The notes under the pieces were generated by a model that worked only from the letters and a program-made list of their open reading frames with translations, searched no databases and was not told where the DNA came from. Made by a program: the position numbers and the translations under genes. Shown in pieces: positions 1 through 11,901 of a DNA stretch of 64,000 bases (the stretch's first letter is position 1; the number at the start of each line of letters is the position of its first letter). This stretch comes from Porogramme epimiltina (taxonomy: Eukaryota > Basidiomycota > Agaricomycetes > Polyporales > Polyporaceae), in the NCBI GenBank assembly GCA_900155495.1, contig FTLJ01000067.1:23669-87668 (forward strand), written 5' to 3'.

Positions 1-947
1 GGGAACCCGCCTTCGCTTTCGCTCAGCTCGTCGCCCCCAATCCGTGGGAATCCCCGCCTGCTTTCCTCCCCCTTCAAACGTCCATCTCGAACGCAGGGCA
101 CTTCCGCGCAGCAGAATATATCGAGCAGAACACCCCTCCCTCGGACTTTGCCTGCAAACACCGTCCACGATACGCACTACCCTGCTCGTGTGCCGATAAG
201 CGAGTCATCCTTCCATCGTCTAGGCCGCCGATAGCCACTCGCGCAAGCCTTCTAGCGGGCCACTGGGGCAGCTCAGCTATTCAGGGCTCCTCAGCGTTCG
301 TATCGCACCGTCGTCCCCGCCCCAGCAGGCGTCTCGGTTCGCAGCCCCTGATGTGTGTGGTGACATCGAAGTGGACATGGAAGGGCTCGAACTCCAGAAG
401 GTGTACGTATTCGCCGGTAATGGATACTCGGGTTTGAGTGTATACTCGAATGCACATGATTTCAGCTTTAGTAACGTGCGTTAGAACCCCGCCCCGGTGC
501 CTTGCCCCCTCTTTCTCATGACCATCTCCATCTGTCCAAATTTACAGGTGTTGATAACATTGCTCGGCTTCGCTCTACAAGCTCTCGCTTCACCAAGAGC
601 TGAGGCGATGTTAGCGGTGCTTACGAGTGGCATAGCCATCTGACGCTGGCTTAATTGGGCGTCGTCCTCTTCAGGCTCCGCCGGTCTTCGACAACACAGG
701 CTACTGTGCACTGCGTCTGGAAGATGTCGGCCGCACAGCTTCATTCACACTGACGTACAAGATCAATCAGCGATCATGTCCAGGGTCCTAGGCGACCCAT
801 TGGTCTACCTTCACCCTCTCCTTTTCCCTCACCAGCCATCCGCCACTCCAACCCAAAGATCCCCAAATTCCTCTTTACGGCGCGGAGCTCCTTGCGCCCG
901 GGCAGACATCGACCGGAGCCTAGCCGACGCCTCCAGCTGCGGAAAGG
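1..947. other. Left flank, no supportable gene
   Basis: I see no convincing gene here. A stop-free stretch runs on the + strand from about 224 to 483 but has no family resemblance and no good start; it could be the tail of a gene lying to the left. The last 200 bases are probably the leader of the DUF6535 gene. Confidence 0.4.
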
Positions 948-3400
948 ATGACAGCCATGGTCACACCCGTTCCTATGACCCAGGAACCCTCGTTTGACTC
1001 TGTCATGGGCTCAACAGTAGGTGTATGTGGTGTATAGGCTTTACTGGTGTATCTCTGACGATGTGGCTAGGATGACAGTCGTTCTGAACCGTCTACCACA
1101 TCCACACTGATCGAAGATGGGTGGAAGTTACCGACCCCCCAGGTATGACTGAGCGCTCAGCGTCAATGAGCGTTTTAACCGGGTCTAACTTCTAATGCCG
1201 GTAGGAACTCCGCAACGAACTCCTGAAACGCTATACGGATTTAGACAAGGCAGAGGCTTGGACGCATTCCGCTGAAATCGTGAAGACGCATAACGACGAG
1301 TTTGTTACTCGCTGGAAAGAGGAGATGGATACTCTCCTCGTATACGTGAGCACCGCCCTCACCTTTCGATCCCGCAGGGTCTGACGCTTCAGGTACCATA
1401 GGCGGGTCTATTTTCGGCCGTCCTAACTGCCTTCAACGTACAGTCTTACCAATCGCTGCAGCCGGACCCTACGGACCCAACACTCGTGGTTCTCAAGCAG
1501 ATTTCATCCCAACTGAACAGCTTCTCTATCAATTCTAACTTTGTCAACTCCACACAACAACCCCTATCCTCCAGCGCTCTCAATCCTCCGTTCCAGGCTC
1601 CCACATCGGCGGTCTGGATCAACACTCTCTGGTTCTCCTCCCTGGTGTGCTCCCTAGCGTCTGCGTCCATCGCGCTCATGGTCAAGCAATGGCTGCATGA
1701 GCTCACCATCGGCGTTTCTGGCACCTCTCGCGAGAGCGCCCGCATTCGCCAATACCGACTCAACGGCCTCAATCGGTGGCACGTTGGAAGCATCGTCATC
1801 ATTATCCCTATACTCCTCCAACTCGCGCTCTTCCTCTTCCTTGTCGGGCTCGTCATGCTCCTCTGGACCCTCGACGGCACTGTCGCCGCCGTCATCACGG
1901 CGCTTGTCGGCCTCCTCTTTGTCTTCGTCATCGCTGCGACCGTCCTTCCAGTCGTGCGCGTCGACTGCTCGTACCGGTCCCCGCAGGCACTCGGCATCTT
2001 CATTGTCGTGCGCGCGTTCAAACGATCCGTGATGAACTTGGCGGACCGCCTGATCCAGCGCGCATGGGGCGCTACGAGGCGCTGGAAGCGCAGCCGCGGG
2101 CTCCTCGGGAAGATCTCTGAGCTTGCGTGGGAGGCGTACATCACAGTGTGCCTTTCGACGAAGGAGATCCCAACCTGGAGCGGCCGGGAGCACATCGAAG
2201 TCTCCAGGACCATGGACCAGCTCGATCGCGACCTCGCTGCGGTCGCGTACACCACCACGTTCGATGCCAAGTACCTGGACGACCTACGCCCCCTGTTGGC
2301 GGATTTGCCTTGGAATCACGCTATCGCTTGCTACGACGAGATTTTCGAGGCGCGAACGCGACTCTGGGGGACGTCTGTTGCTCGTACCCAGGACCGATTC
2401 TCGCGCCATTCTTTCGATGTCCTTCATATCCTCTTGACTGTCGACAATCACGAGAGGGGCCCAGAGTGGCGTGAAGCCGCGAAGAATGTCTTAAACAACC
2501 TCCCACCACCTACGACAAGCGACAATCCGGATCCTAATGTGCTTCGGAACCTGTCGGTGCTCGCTATGGAGAATTCTGAGGCGGCTGACAAGGCCTTCCT
2601 CCGCATCATCACGCATCTGCGTGACTATGAGGTTGGCGCGGACGTCTGCAGCTCTGGGGAAGGAATAAGAGCAGGTATGATCCTTTTATCACCTACTAGT
2701 ATAGACAATCCTCTAAGCACACATCCAGTAATGGTCATGTCCGACTGGCGGCGCGCGTGCTACCCGGGCGGGGACGACGCCTCCACTGCACTCCAACACT
2801 ACCTCCAGTCCGTCGAGGCCATCCTCCGCTGCGCACTCCGCTCCACTTTCTACCCCGGGTCAGCCACTTCGCCCGAGGCCGTCTCCCAGATCGATCGCGC
2901 GGCCACACTCGCTCGCGTGCGTCACATTCTCGCCTCGCTGCGAGACTTCCTGCGGACATCCGTCTGGCGTGAGCCGTCGCTTTATATATGCCTGGGTCTC
3001 AGCAACATCGTCCCCCTCCTCGTCGACCTCGCGCAGGCTGGCCCGGAGGCGCGCGCGCTCGTCACGCCCGAGCTCGCTGAGGTGCTCGGCAATGTGTGGG
3101 CGGTACTGGAATCGGGCGACGTCGCGGACGCGGAGCGCCTACGCCGGGTGCAGGCGTACATCGACTGGACAGGGGAGGTGCTGGAGGCGCTGCGGGCGAC
3201 GCTGGACGGCCGGCCGGTCAACCATGGTGAGCCCATGTCGGCGGAGTTTGAGTCCGGGAGCGGGTGGCTGACGACTTTGGTGTGCAGACCAGCGACCCCG
3301 ATTAAGGAAGCCGAGGGCACAGTTCGGGGATAGCGTGAAGTCTCCGGCGACTCCGCGCTTCCCCTGGGTTCGCAAGAGAACCCGCCTATTGACAATGTAA
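948..3400 (+). CDS. DUF6535 domain membrane protein
   Basis: A six-exon model (948-1016, 1071-1142, 1205-1345, 1402-2674, 2729-3226, 3288-3400) gives 721 residues. The DUF6535 domain, found mainly in mushroom-forming fungi, covers about residues 40-240. A charged segment ending WKEEMDTLLVY is followed by a hydrophobic helix (AGLFSAVLTAFNVQSY), then by two or three more membrane segments near WINTLWFSSLVCSLASASIA and VGSIVIIIPILLQLALFLFL. The rest is soluble, helical and of unknown role. The early exons all join in phase 0. The start at 948 is a choice among in-frame ATGs at 948, 957 and 975. Two splices are debatable: the 54-nt intron 2675-2728 is stop-free and in frame, and the last intron 3227-3287 replaces a stop at 3333 with a basic tail. 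No biochemical function is known for the family. Confidence 0.8.
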
Positions 3401-4169
3401 TCTTACTGGACGACCCTTTCTGCGCTGCCCCTATACCCCACTCTAGGAGGGTCTCTCGGCGATTTCACTTCGCCGTGGCCAACCACAGCACTTTGCATAT
3501 CGTGTCTAGGGGTCCAGGTATGGTAAGCGTGTGATACGACCATATTAGGCCTAATATGGTCGTATCACACGCTTACCATACCTGGACCCCTAGACACGAC
3601 CCCCTAAGCTTAATTCTCTCGGGTTTATACCTAATATTAACCATAGGGAGACCCTATAGTAGACCATCCCTGCGCGGACCTCAATCACCCCCGGTGTTCA
3701 AGAGCGAATCACATTTGCTGAGCATTAGGGGTACACTCGATCACCATCCTCACAGCGATTCTACTGGATGGAGCTCGAGGCTGTGCTCCCTCCTCCCTAC
3801 CCTTTTCTCTCCTCAACGTCGACTTCGTCAAATACGCGTCCAGGAGCGCGTCGAAAGGGTGGCCATTAGAATGCTACCCCTACTAGCACTATGGGGTGGT
3901 AGGTGGGGCCAAAACACATAAAAGGCCCCAGGTTTTGCGCGAAGTCTTCATCCCACACCACTGCAGAGTTCCTGGTGAACACTCAGCTGACGCATAACCT
4001 CCCTTTCGCGTTTCATTTTCGCGACTACTCTTTCGTTACCTCCCTTCGCTCAGCTTCTGCATTCACGACCACTTACGTCTTCCTACTCATCTTCTACTCT
4101 TAACAATACCCCATACCCTCCGGGAACACACATACCCTTAACGACCTCGTCTTCTCACACTCTTCCATC
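3401..4169. other. Intergenic region with palindrome and kinase promoter
   Basis: This region holds the 100-bp palindrome described separately and then the upstream region of the kinase gene. A TATA-like CATAAAAGG lies at about 3917-3925. The stretch from about 3990 to the ATG at 4170 is pyrimidine-rich, typical of a fungal core promoter and leader. No gene is seen. Confidence 0.5.
3500..3599. repeat. Perfect 100-bp palindrome (50-bp arms, no spacer)
   Basis: Bases 3500-3549 are the exact reverse complement of 3550-3599, checked base by base around the centre AGG|CCT at 3549/3550. The symmetry stops abruptly on both sides (3499 a against 3600 c). There is no target-site duplication and no coding potential. 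It may be a cruciform-forming element, a degenerate inverted-repeat element, or a fold-back artefact of cloning or assembly. Confidence 0.95.
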
Positions 4170-5691
4170 ATGAAGACCACCGCCGCCCAGTCCATGCCTA
4201 ACCTCACTGGGACGATGATCGACCGATACCACGAGCTGAAGGAGGTTCTCGGCTCCGGCACCTACGGCGTCGTCTACAAAGCCCTCGACATACGCACCGC
4301 CGCGGACCCCACACCCACCTACCGCGCGGTGAAGATCATGCGCAAAACCGGGCGCAAGAAGTTCGAGATCACCAACATCCAGCGCGAGATCGCGCTGCAC
4401 GCGCACGTCGGGTCCGCGCGCGGCATCGTGCGCATGCACGACGCGTTCGACGACGCCAACTACTTCTACATCGTGCTCGACTTCGTCCCCGGCGGGGACC
4501 TCTTCACGCAGATCTGCGAGCACAAGGCGTACGAGGGCGTGGGCGGCGAGGCGCGCGCCCGCTCTGCGTTCGTCTCCCTCATCGACGCCGTGATCGCGTG
4601 CCACAAGCTCGGCATCGCGCACCGTGACCTGAAGCCGGAGAACGTCCTCGCGAGCGAGGATGGCTCGGAACTCTACCTCGCCGACTTCGGGCTCGCCACG
4701 AGGAGGATAACCGTCTCCGAGAACGGCTGCGGGACGGGTGTCTACATGAGCCCTGGTAAGTCTCCCTCGCACCTCTGCCCCACCCTCACACGTGTGCTGA
4801 CCCCCTCCCGCAGAGTGCATCGGCGAGATGACCGGCAAACAGCCCTTCTGCCCGCGCTCGTCCGACGTCTGGTCGCTCGGCGTGATCTTCATCAACATGC
4901 TCACCGGGCGCAACCCGTGGGCCCGCGCCGTCCTCTCCGACGACGGCTTCGCCATGTTCGTCGACGACCCGACGTACATCGGCGAGTGCCTCCCGCTCGC
5001 GCCCGGCGCCGCGCGCCTCATCCGCCGCATGCTCTCCCTCGACCCGCGCCAGCGCCCCGCGCTCCCCGAGCTCCGCGCCGCCGTGCTCTCCCTCCCCACC
5101 CTCTCCCGCGCGCCCAAGCCCCCGAAGACCGTCAAGGTCTCGAAGGGCGCGCTCCGCGCCGCGCCCCCCGCGGGCGCCCCGAAGGCCCTCGCCGCGCGCC
5201 GCCCGACGCCGCACGAGCCGCGCGTGCCCCGTGGGCTCGCGCGCCTGCACAAGCGCGGGGCGGACTCGGACGCGACCGCGGTCGACTCCTCTTCCTCCGC
5301 GCAGGCGGACGCGGCGCCGGCCACGCCCCGCGCGCCTGCCGCCCCCGCTTTCGCGGACGACATGAAGACGCCCAAGCCCAAGCAGGGCGCGTGGGCCGCC
5401 GCCCCCGCCAGCTCGGCGTCGGGCTCCGACTCGGACGCGGCGAGCTTGGAGACCGCGCGCTCGTCCACTGCTGTGGGCACCCCGCCCGCGTCCCTCGGCG
5501 GCGGGTCCGTCGCCACCGCGCTCTCGAGCGGGTCCGAGTGGGACGCGGCGAGCGAGCGGCCGCTTTCGCCTGCGAAGATCATCAGCGACTACCGGAAGGG
5601 GACGGGCGAGTATGACAGGAAGAAGGGCCCGACTGCGATGATGCTCATGGCGCTGCACAAGCTTGGCATGAGGCGCGGAGCGATGTTTTAA
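4170..5691 (+). CDS. Ran1-like serine/threonine protein kinase
   Basis: Two exons (4170-4755, 4814-5691) encode 487 residues. The kinase domain spans about residues 20-310 and looks catalytically intact: glycine loop GSGTYGVV, lysine 55 in RAVKIMRK, HRDLKPEN with Asp153, ADFGLAT with Asp172, and the activation-segment end GCGTGVYMSPECIG, which spans the splice junction. GCG..YMSPE followed by SSDVWSLGVIFINMLTGRNPW is characteristic of the fungal Ran1/Pat1-Ksp1-Sks1-Vhs1 group, whose members link nutrient state to growth and differentiation. The last 170 residues are Ala/Pro/Ser-rich and probably disordered, apart from a basic end. The start is the first ATG after a pyrimidine-rich leader; a downstream in-frame ATG just before the domain (MIDRYHEL) is an alternative. 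The substrate is unknown. Confidence 0.9.
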
Positions 5692-6456
5692 CTTCTATCG
5701 AAACAAAGATTTTGCTTCAGGTTACGTCGCAGATAGTGATACAACAAATAGTGATACTGTACAACAAAACAATACGTGAATACCTATTTCATATGGAATA
5801 CACTTGCGTTATCTCGAAAAGTTGCGCGAGCACTGTGTGATACACCGCAGCCTGCGATGATGTCATCGCACACCATTCTTTGCGTCTGTGAGCCTCAGTG
5901 TGTGGGGGTTTTTGGTAAGTCGATGACGGTGCTTCTGGCCACGGGTTCGCGGCACTCCGTAACGTCTGAACTTAGAATAGTAAGCGCGAAGCATAAATCT
6001 TCAAAGAGCCTGAGTCAGCAAGGCGAGCGATTCGGCGATACTTGTTCAAGCCCACACTGCTCCATATGTAGGTGTCCTAGAGTTTGGTCTCCATACCCTT
6101 GCGGTCTTCCAAGTTATGCGTCGTGATCTCGGAAGCCTATTGAAAGGGTTTGATGTGCCAAGTATATGCAAGAAGTCATCTGTGGCGAGTGATAGGGCAA
6201 CGAGTGGGACAGCAGCGCCCACAAATGGCAGATGAGAAGTGCGTTTAGAGACGCAATCGAACTGGGCGGCGAGGATTAGGGACAGACGCCGGGCCATTTG
6301 TCAGGAGCCATCACGTGACGGCTTAGATGGACGCGATGGAATCTGTGCTCGAAGACGAGAGAGCGTATAAAGTCAGCCACATCGCCGGCATCGTCCTCCA
6401 CACCCGCCTGCCCGATCCGCACACCCGCCTTCCCCTCCGCCGTCCGCTTTATCACC
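5692..6456. other. Intergenic, kinase 3' end and thioredoxin promoter
   Basis: The first 100 bases are AT-rich with a short repeat of tagtgata, probably the 3' untranslated end of the kinase gene. The last 150 bases hold the thioredoxin promoter. No other gene is seen. Confidence 0.5.
6366..6371 (+). promoter_or_regulatory. TATA box of the thioredoxin gene
   Basis: TATAAA lies 91 bases upstream of the thioredoxin ATG, a usual spacing for a fungal TATA promoter. It is followed by a C-rich leader. Confidence 0.6.
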
Positions 6457-6954
6457 ATGGTCAAGCCTATCAACAACCTCGAGGAGTTCAAGACCATCGT
6501 ACGTGCATCCCCTGAAATGAGCGCTTGTAGCGCAACGTGCTGATCGGCCCACGATGCGTGTGCAGATCAACGGCGACCGCACCGCTATCGTCGACTTCTG
6601 GGCGACCTGGTGTGGCCCGTGCAAGCTCATCTCCCCTATCTTCGAGAAGCTTTCCGCCCAGTTCCCTGACGCCGACTTCTACAAAGTCGACATCGACGAG
6701 GCGACTGACATTGCGGAGGAGATCGGCGTCCGTGCGGTATGTCCTCGGTCTGTTCGCAGGAGCGCCGGACGCTGACAGATTTCCTAGATGCCCACCTTCA
6801 TCGCCTTCCAGAAGGGCCAGAAGGTCAAGGAGACCGTCGGCGCCAACCCTGCTGCTCTCCAGGTGCGTTGTCCCTTGCGCAGGCTGCGGCTTTAGAAGAC
6901 TGAACTCTATCTTCGCAGAGCATGATTGCTTCTGTCGCGACCCCCGCCGCATGA
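6457..6954 (+). CDS. Thioredoxin
   Basis: Four exons (6457-6498, 6566-6736, 6788-6862, 6919-6954), all joined in phase 0, encode 107 residues, the normal length of a cytosolic thioredoxin. The fold is complete: FWATWCGPCK carries the redox-active Cys pair (about residues 31 and 34), KVDIDEATDIAEE forms the following strand and helix, and MPTFIAFQKGQ contains the cis-proline. There is no targeting sequence, so it should act as a general dithiol reductant in the cytosol and nucleus, recycled by thioredoxin reductase. The start is fixed by ATG in a good context (accATGG) at the head of a 14-codon first exon. Expression from a TATA promoter is likely. Confidence 0.95.
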
Positions 6955-7759
6955 GCGTTAGTGTACGCACGAGTGAGAGAAGTATCCTTATGAGACCCTG
7001 TATATTGGCTACGCTCTGCACTCGGTAGATGAATTCGGAGCTATTTGTATCATCACTGCCTGACCCGGAGCGAAGTATGATGCCATCCATAAGCAGGGCG
7101 GCCCGGCGAGTCAGCGTGCGCCCCGGACCGCCCGTCGTGCATGCCTCCACACCCGACGCGGTGCGCTTGCCTCCGAACCACTTCGGACGACGACGCTGCG
7201 CCATCCAGAGCCCGACACTGCTCGCGGGACCGCACTTCTCTCCTCATGCCACGATCCGCGCTTTCAGCCCGAGCCCGCACACCTGCCCCCGGGCATTCAA
7301 TTCTTCACGTAACGGCGTCAGATGACGGTGAAGCGGACGGGTTCGAAGTCGTGCGTGCCTCCGTCTTGTGAACAGCTCCGATCTTGCGTCTGACCCTGCC
7401 CGCTTTGCAGAAATATGTTCGGCGTGTTCGCTACGTGTCACGCAAAGCCTTTGCCAGCAGATCAACTCAGCACACTAGGCTGTGAGTTCTTGCTACACGC
7501 CGCTGGTCGTTCTCCATGTTTGAACGTGCTTGAAAGTGCACAATAAGGGGTACGTCATCGCCGTAACGGCCTTGCTTCCTCGGTGATCACGGGAGAGGTC
7601 GAGATTTTCCCCCGCGGCGAGCACCGTCCCGCCTAGCCGCAGCGGGCGGGCCTCCACATATCCGCCCGAATTGAGCGATCTAACAGCAGCCGACAGCATA
7701 TAACAGAAGACTCCCCGCCGTCCGAAGGCTGCCCACCCACCATTCACCGGGAACTCGCA
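6955..7759. other. Intergenic, thioredoxin to beta-mannosidase
   Basis: No gene is seen. The stretch holds the thioredoxin 3' end and the beta-mannosidase promoter. Confidence 0.5.
7699..7703 (+). promoter_or_regulatory. Probable TATA box of the beta-mannosidase gene
   Basis: TATAA within gcatataacag lies about 60 bases before the ATG. The position is right, but the match is short. Confidence 0.4.
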
Positions 7760-10700
7760 ATGCGCCTTCGCCGTCTCGGTCTTCTTGCCGCCGGGCTCTC
7801 GCCCGCTCTCGTCTCGGCGGAGGTGTTGAGCCTATCGAGCCTCAAGTGGTCGCTGAAGAATGGCAATGGCTCCATCGTGATCCCGGCGAAGGTGCCTTCT
7901 CAAGCCCATCTCGATCTTCTTGAAGCAGGTATAATCACTGAACCTCTTCTGGGTATCAACGGTATGTTCGATGTTTTCCCATCCCTCGGGGAGCATATAT
8001 GCGCGCTGTAATGGATGCTAATGCTCTTCCGGTGTAGATTTCACCCAACGATGGGTTGTTAATGACAACTGGACATATACGGCGGACCTCATTCCTCTTA
8101 CGCACAACTTGACTCATGGCACCACTGCGTTGCTCGTCTTTTACGGCCTAGACACTATCGCCAACATCGTGAGTTAAAACCCATTCACGCCCTTGGTTTC
8201 CAACTCACAGGGCGGACAGACCGTCGCTGGCCATCAAGTGGCCTGGGTCAACAACCAGTTCCAGCAGTACGTCTATGACGTCACCGACCTAGTGGCGACT
8301 CCAGTGCATGGGAATACCAACGTGACAGTCGCATTCGAGTCTGCATGGCTCTATGGCCTGAACGTCACTGCGCGACCTGATGTCGAGGTCACCGTTGACG
8401 GCGACGTAAGTCATCATGATCCATCTGTCCCGCTCAACTCATTATGAGCGTACAGTTTGAATATCCCGGCGTTCGACAAGTTATCCGCAAGACACAGTCT
8501 GATTTTGGCTGGGATTGGGTATGCAATTCCACGCGCTATAAGTATGCATCCTCATCGATGTCGCAGGGCCCCGCATTCGTGCCTAGTGGCATCTTCAAAC
8601 CAGCATATTTGGTGACCTTGAACGCAAGAGGGGCAGATGATCCCAAGCCGGCGTCTCATCCACTACTCGCCTCGACCGGACCGATCTTTTTCGAAGAGAC
8701 CTCCCTCGAGGTTTCCAAGGTCGGCCAAACCTCCATTCTCAGCGCGAATCAAACGGCAGACTGGCTCGTCAACGTCACCCTCGCCGTCCGCTCCGTCGTC
8801 ACCTCCGACGCCGCCGCCATCACCGTCGCCATCCCCGAGCTGCACTACTCCGAATCGCGCTACGTCGGGCCCATCCAAGCGAACACCACCGCGCCCACGA
8901 CGCTCCGCGCGAGCTTCGCGGTCCCCGAGGGCCTCCCGCAGCGCTGGTTCCCGCACAACCTCGAGACGGGCCCGCGCCTGTACAACGTCACCGTCACGCT
9001 CACGCTCGACCGCGGGCGCACGCACGCGGCGTTCGCGACGCGGACCGGCTTCCGCACCGTCGAGCTCGTGCAGACCGCGTACTCCGCGGGGGAGCTCGCC
9101 GCGCGCGGCATCACGCCCGGCGACCAGTGGCACTTCGCCGTGAACGGGCGCGCGTTCTACACGCTCGGCACGAACATCATCCCGTTCGACCCGTTCTACG
9201 CGCGCATGACGAGCGCGCAGGTCCGCTGGGTGCTCGAGAGCGCGGTGCGGTCCGGGCAGAACATGGTGCGTCCCTTCCTCCCCACTCTGACCCCTGTAGA
9301 GCGCTGACGCGCCCCCTCTGACCGCGCGCCGCGCACCAGCTCCGGGTGTGGGGCGGTGGGATCTACCAGCCGTCAGACGAGCTCACGGGCGGGTACGACT
9401 TCTACGCGGCATGCGACGAGCTCGGTATCTTCGCGTGGTCGGAGCTCATCTTCTCGGACAACCTGTACCCCGTCAACGGCTTCCTGCTCGACGGCATCGC
9501 GCCCGAGGTGCGGCAGAACGTGCGGCGCATCAACCGCCACCCGAGCAACGCGCAGTGGGCGGGCGGGAACGAGATCGAGGGGATCGTCCTCTCGGTGAAC
9601 TCGTCGCTCATGAATGCGACTGGGCAGCATTTCTTGGACGAGGTGAGTGGAGGCTCGCTAGTAGTGCTACTGAAGGGCTAACTCTGAGATCCTTCTAGTA
9701 TCAGTTCCTGTTTGGAGACTTTTTGCGCGATGTCGTGTTGAGCGAGCAATCGTCGGTAAGCTGATACGTTCGTGCTGGGAAGCGTTCGCCCCACCCAACG
9801 GGACATGTTTAGGTCGCATACACCGACTGCTCTACCACAAGTGGAGTCCTTAGCCTTGATCCATATGAGATCAGGTATAACAACAAAACCCCGGGTTTTA
9901 TTTACGGCAACTCTGGTATGTTCACCTGGCCCCTCATCTAGTAGCATGTCAACTGAAGGGCCTCGTTGAAAGAACGTTACAATTACGATGCTTCCCAAGC
10001 ATTCAACTATAGCACGTATCCCGTGTCGAGATTCGTGAACGAGTTCGGGTTAGTCGCCTTGGATACACTGAGATGATAATCCCGCTCACCACATACTCTA
10101 GCTTCCACTCCCTCCCCTCTTTCTACAGCTGGGAAGAAGTCCTCGAAAACGCCGACGACTTCTCCTTCAACTCGACCGTTGTCGCCTCGCGCGACCACCA
10201 CCCGCCCGCAGGCAGCCTCGCCTTCCCGAATCCCAACGCGCCCGAAGGCCAAGCCGAGATGACGTCCGCGGTCGAGTTGTGGCTGCCCACGCCAGGCACC
10301 GCGGACGCGAACCAGACGTTCGCACAGTGGTGCTGGAGCACGCAGCTCTTCCAGGCGCTCAACATGGCCGCCGAGATCGCGTGGTACCGGCGCGGCGCGG
10401 GCCTCGGCGAGAACAACCTCGGCGCGCTCGTCTGGCAGCTCAACGACATCTGGCAGGGCGCGTCGTGGTCCGCGATCGAGTACTCGGGCCGCTGGAAGGT
10501 GCTCCAGTACGCGATGGCCGCCGCGTTCGCGCCCGTCGCGCCGTACCCGTTCTGGTACGCGGACAACTCGACGCTCGAGGTGCGCGTCGTGAGCGACCGC
10601 TGGGAGGCCGTGCGCGGCACCGCGCAGCTGACGTGGTACGACTGGGCGGGGCGCGCGCTCAACGCGTCGGCGGTGCCGTTCGAGATCCCGAGCTTGAATG

Positions 10701-11266
10701 GCACCCTCGTGTTCGGCGCGACTGGCCTCGGCGCGGTCTTGCCCGCGGGCGCGGACGCGGCGGACGTGTTTATGCTCATCAACGTCACCGCGGAAGTGGA
10801 CGGCAACCGGAAGGTCACGCAAGAGCAATACGTAGGTCTCCTATTGTCCGAGAGATCGTCTCACTGACCCTATCCTCCCAGTTCGCCCCCGTGTCGCTCG
10901 CAGAGGCCAACCTGGTCGACCCGGCCATCAAGGTTACTCCTGGGCGTAACCTCACGTTCACGCTTTCTGCACACGGCGGCGTTGCCGCTTTCACGTGGAT
11001 GGACCACCCCGCAGGGACCGTGGGCTACTTCCAGGACGCCAAGACAGGCAACCTCGCGAACGGGTTCTTCCTCATTCCAGGCATCGACCGCACACGTAAG
11101 TCCACACATCTGGCCCACTCGCACGGCTAGGCTGTGCGCAGAGACTGACTTTGACGTGGGTCTCGCTGCAGTGCAATTCGTCCTCAACCCCGCGCTGTCG
11201 AAGGTCGCGCACCCTGATCCGGCCGATTTTGTCGTTCGTTCCCTTTGGAACAACACACATCTGTGA
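7760..11266 (+). CDS. Secreted GH2 beta-mannosidase
   Basis: Twelve exons (7760-7961, 8038-8168, 8211-8405, 8456-8518, 8567-9265, 9340-9642, 9699-9755, 9813-9915, 9973-10048, 10102-10831, 10882-11095, 11172-11266) keep phase throughout and give 955 residues, a normal length. The enzyme removes terminal beta-1,4-mannose from manno-oligosaccharides, the last step of mannan breakdown. Residues 1-20 form a signal peptide. An N-terminal sugar-binding domain (TQSDFGWDWGPAF) precedes the TIM barrel with LRVWGGGIYQ, the acid/base Glu508 in WAGGNEIEG and the nucleophile Glu608 in FVNEFGFHS. Many Asn-X-Ser/Thr sites fit secretion. The intron 9 acceptor (aaag) is weak but needed for the conserved ERYNYDAS. 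It is convergent with the chitin synthase gene. Confidence 0.95.
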
Positions 11267-11901
11267 AGTAGCGAGCGAGGGGTGGGAACGGGGAACTAAG
11301 AGGAAGCAGGACCGTCGCGCGGGGACGTGGCGAAGCAAAATAATGTATTGTGACGAATGGAAGCGTGTTCTACGTTACAGATGCGTGCCCATGAAGAGGA
11401 TGTAATCAAAGTGATATCGGCGTCACGGAGTAAAGTCCGATGCGAGCACACCAACCTAGTCGACCATAAGGAGAAAGCTGCGGGCTGGCATTGTTCAAGA
11501 TAGTTCTGGGGAAGGCTACGTAGGTAAGTGCGATAACAGTAACCAATAATTAGGCGGGCGGAACCCGTATATGCACAAAACGAAGGTAAGCGTCGTGCCC
11601 GCCCGCCCAGTGCCTGTCCGTAGTGGTGGTGGGGTGATCCAGAGTGATGATGTCGGATGCGGTGATGGACGATGGCGATTAAAAACGATAGAGAGAATGT
11701 AATAGCTATGCTAGCGAGCAAAAGAGTACCGCTGTGGTGCCTCTGCAAGGTCCGTCCGTGTACATCGAGGGGTCGTGACAGGGGAATAGTAGTAGGGGGC
11801 TCATCATACACAAGTGTGCGCAAAGTCGTCAGGTCAGGCGCATCTACCCGATCTCGTGCTCTCCTCCCGTCCCTCCTCCGCTCAAACTCGACGCGCGGCG
11901 C
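11267..11901. other. Convergent intergenic region
   Basis: This lies between the 3' ends of the beta-mannosidase and chitin synthase genes. It should hold the untranslated ends and polyadenylation sites of both. No further gene is seen. Confidence 0.5.

Noticed and set aside
224..483. Stop-free + strand stretch that might be a terminal exon of a gene to the left
   Set aside because: No family resemblance and no visible upstream part in the window.
4155..5658. Long minus-strand frames opposite the kinase gene
   Set aside because: They are shadows of GC-rich kinase codons; the + strand has every kinase motif.
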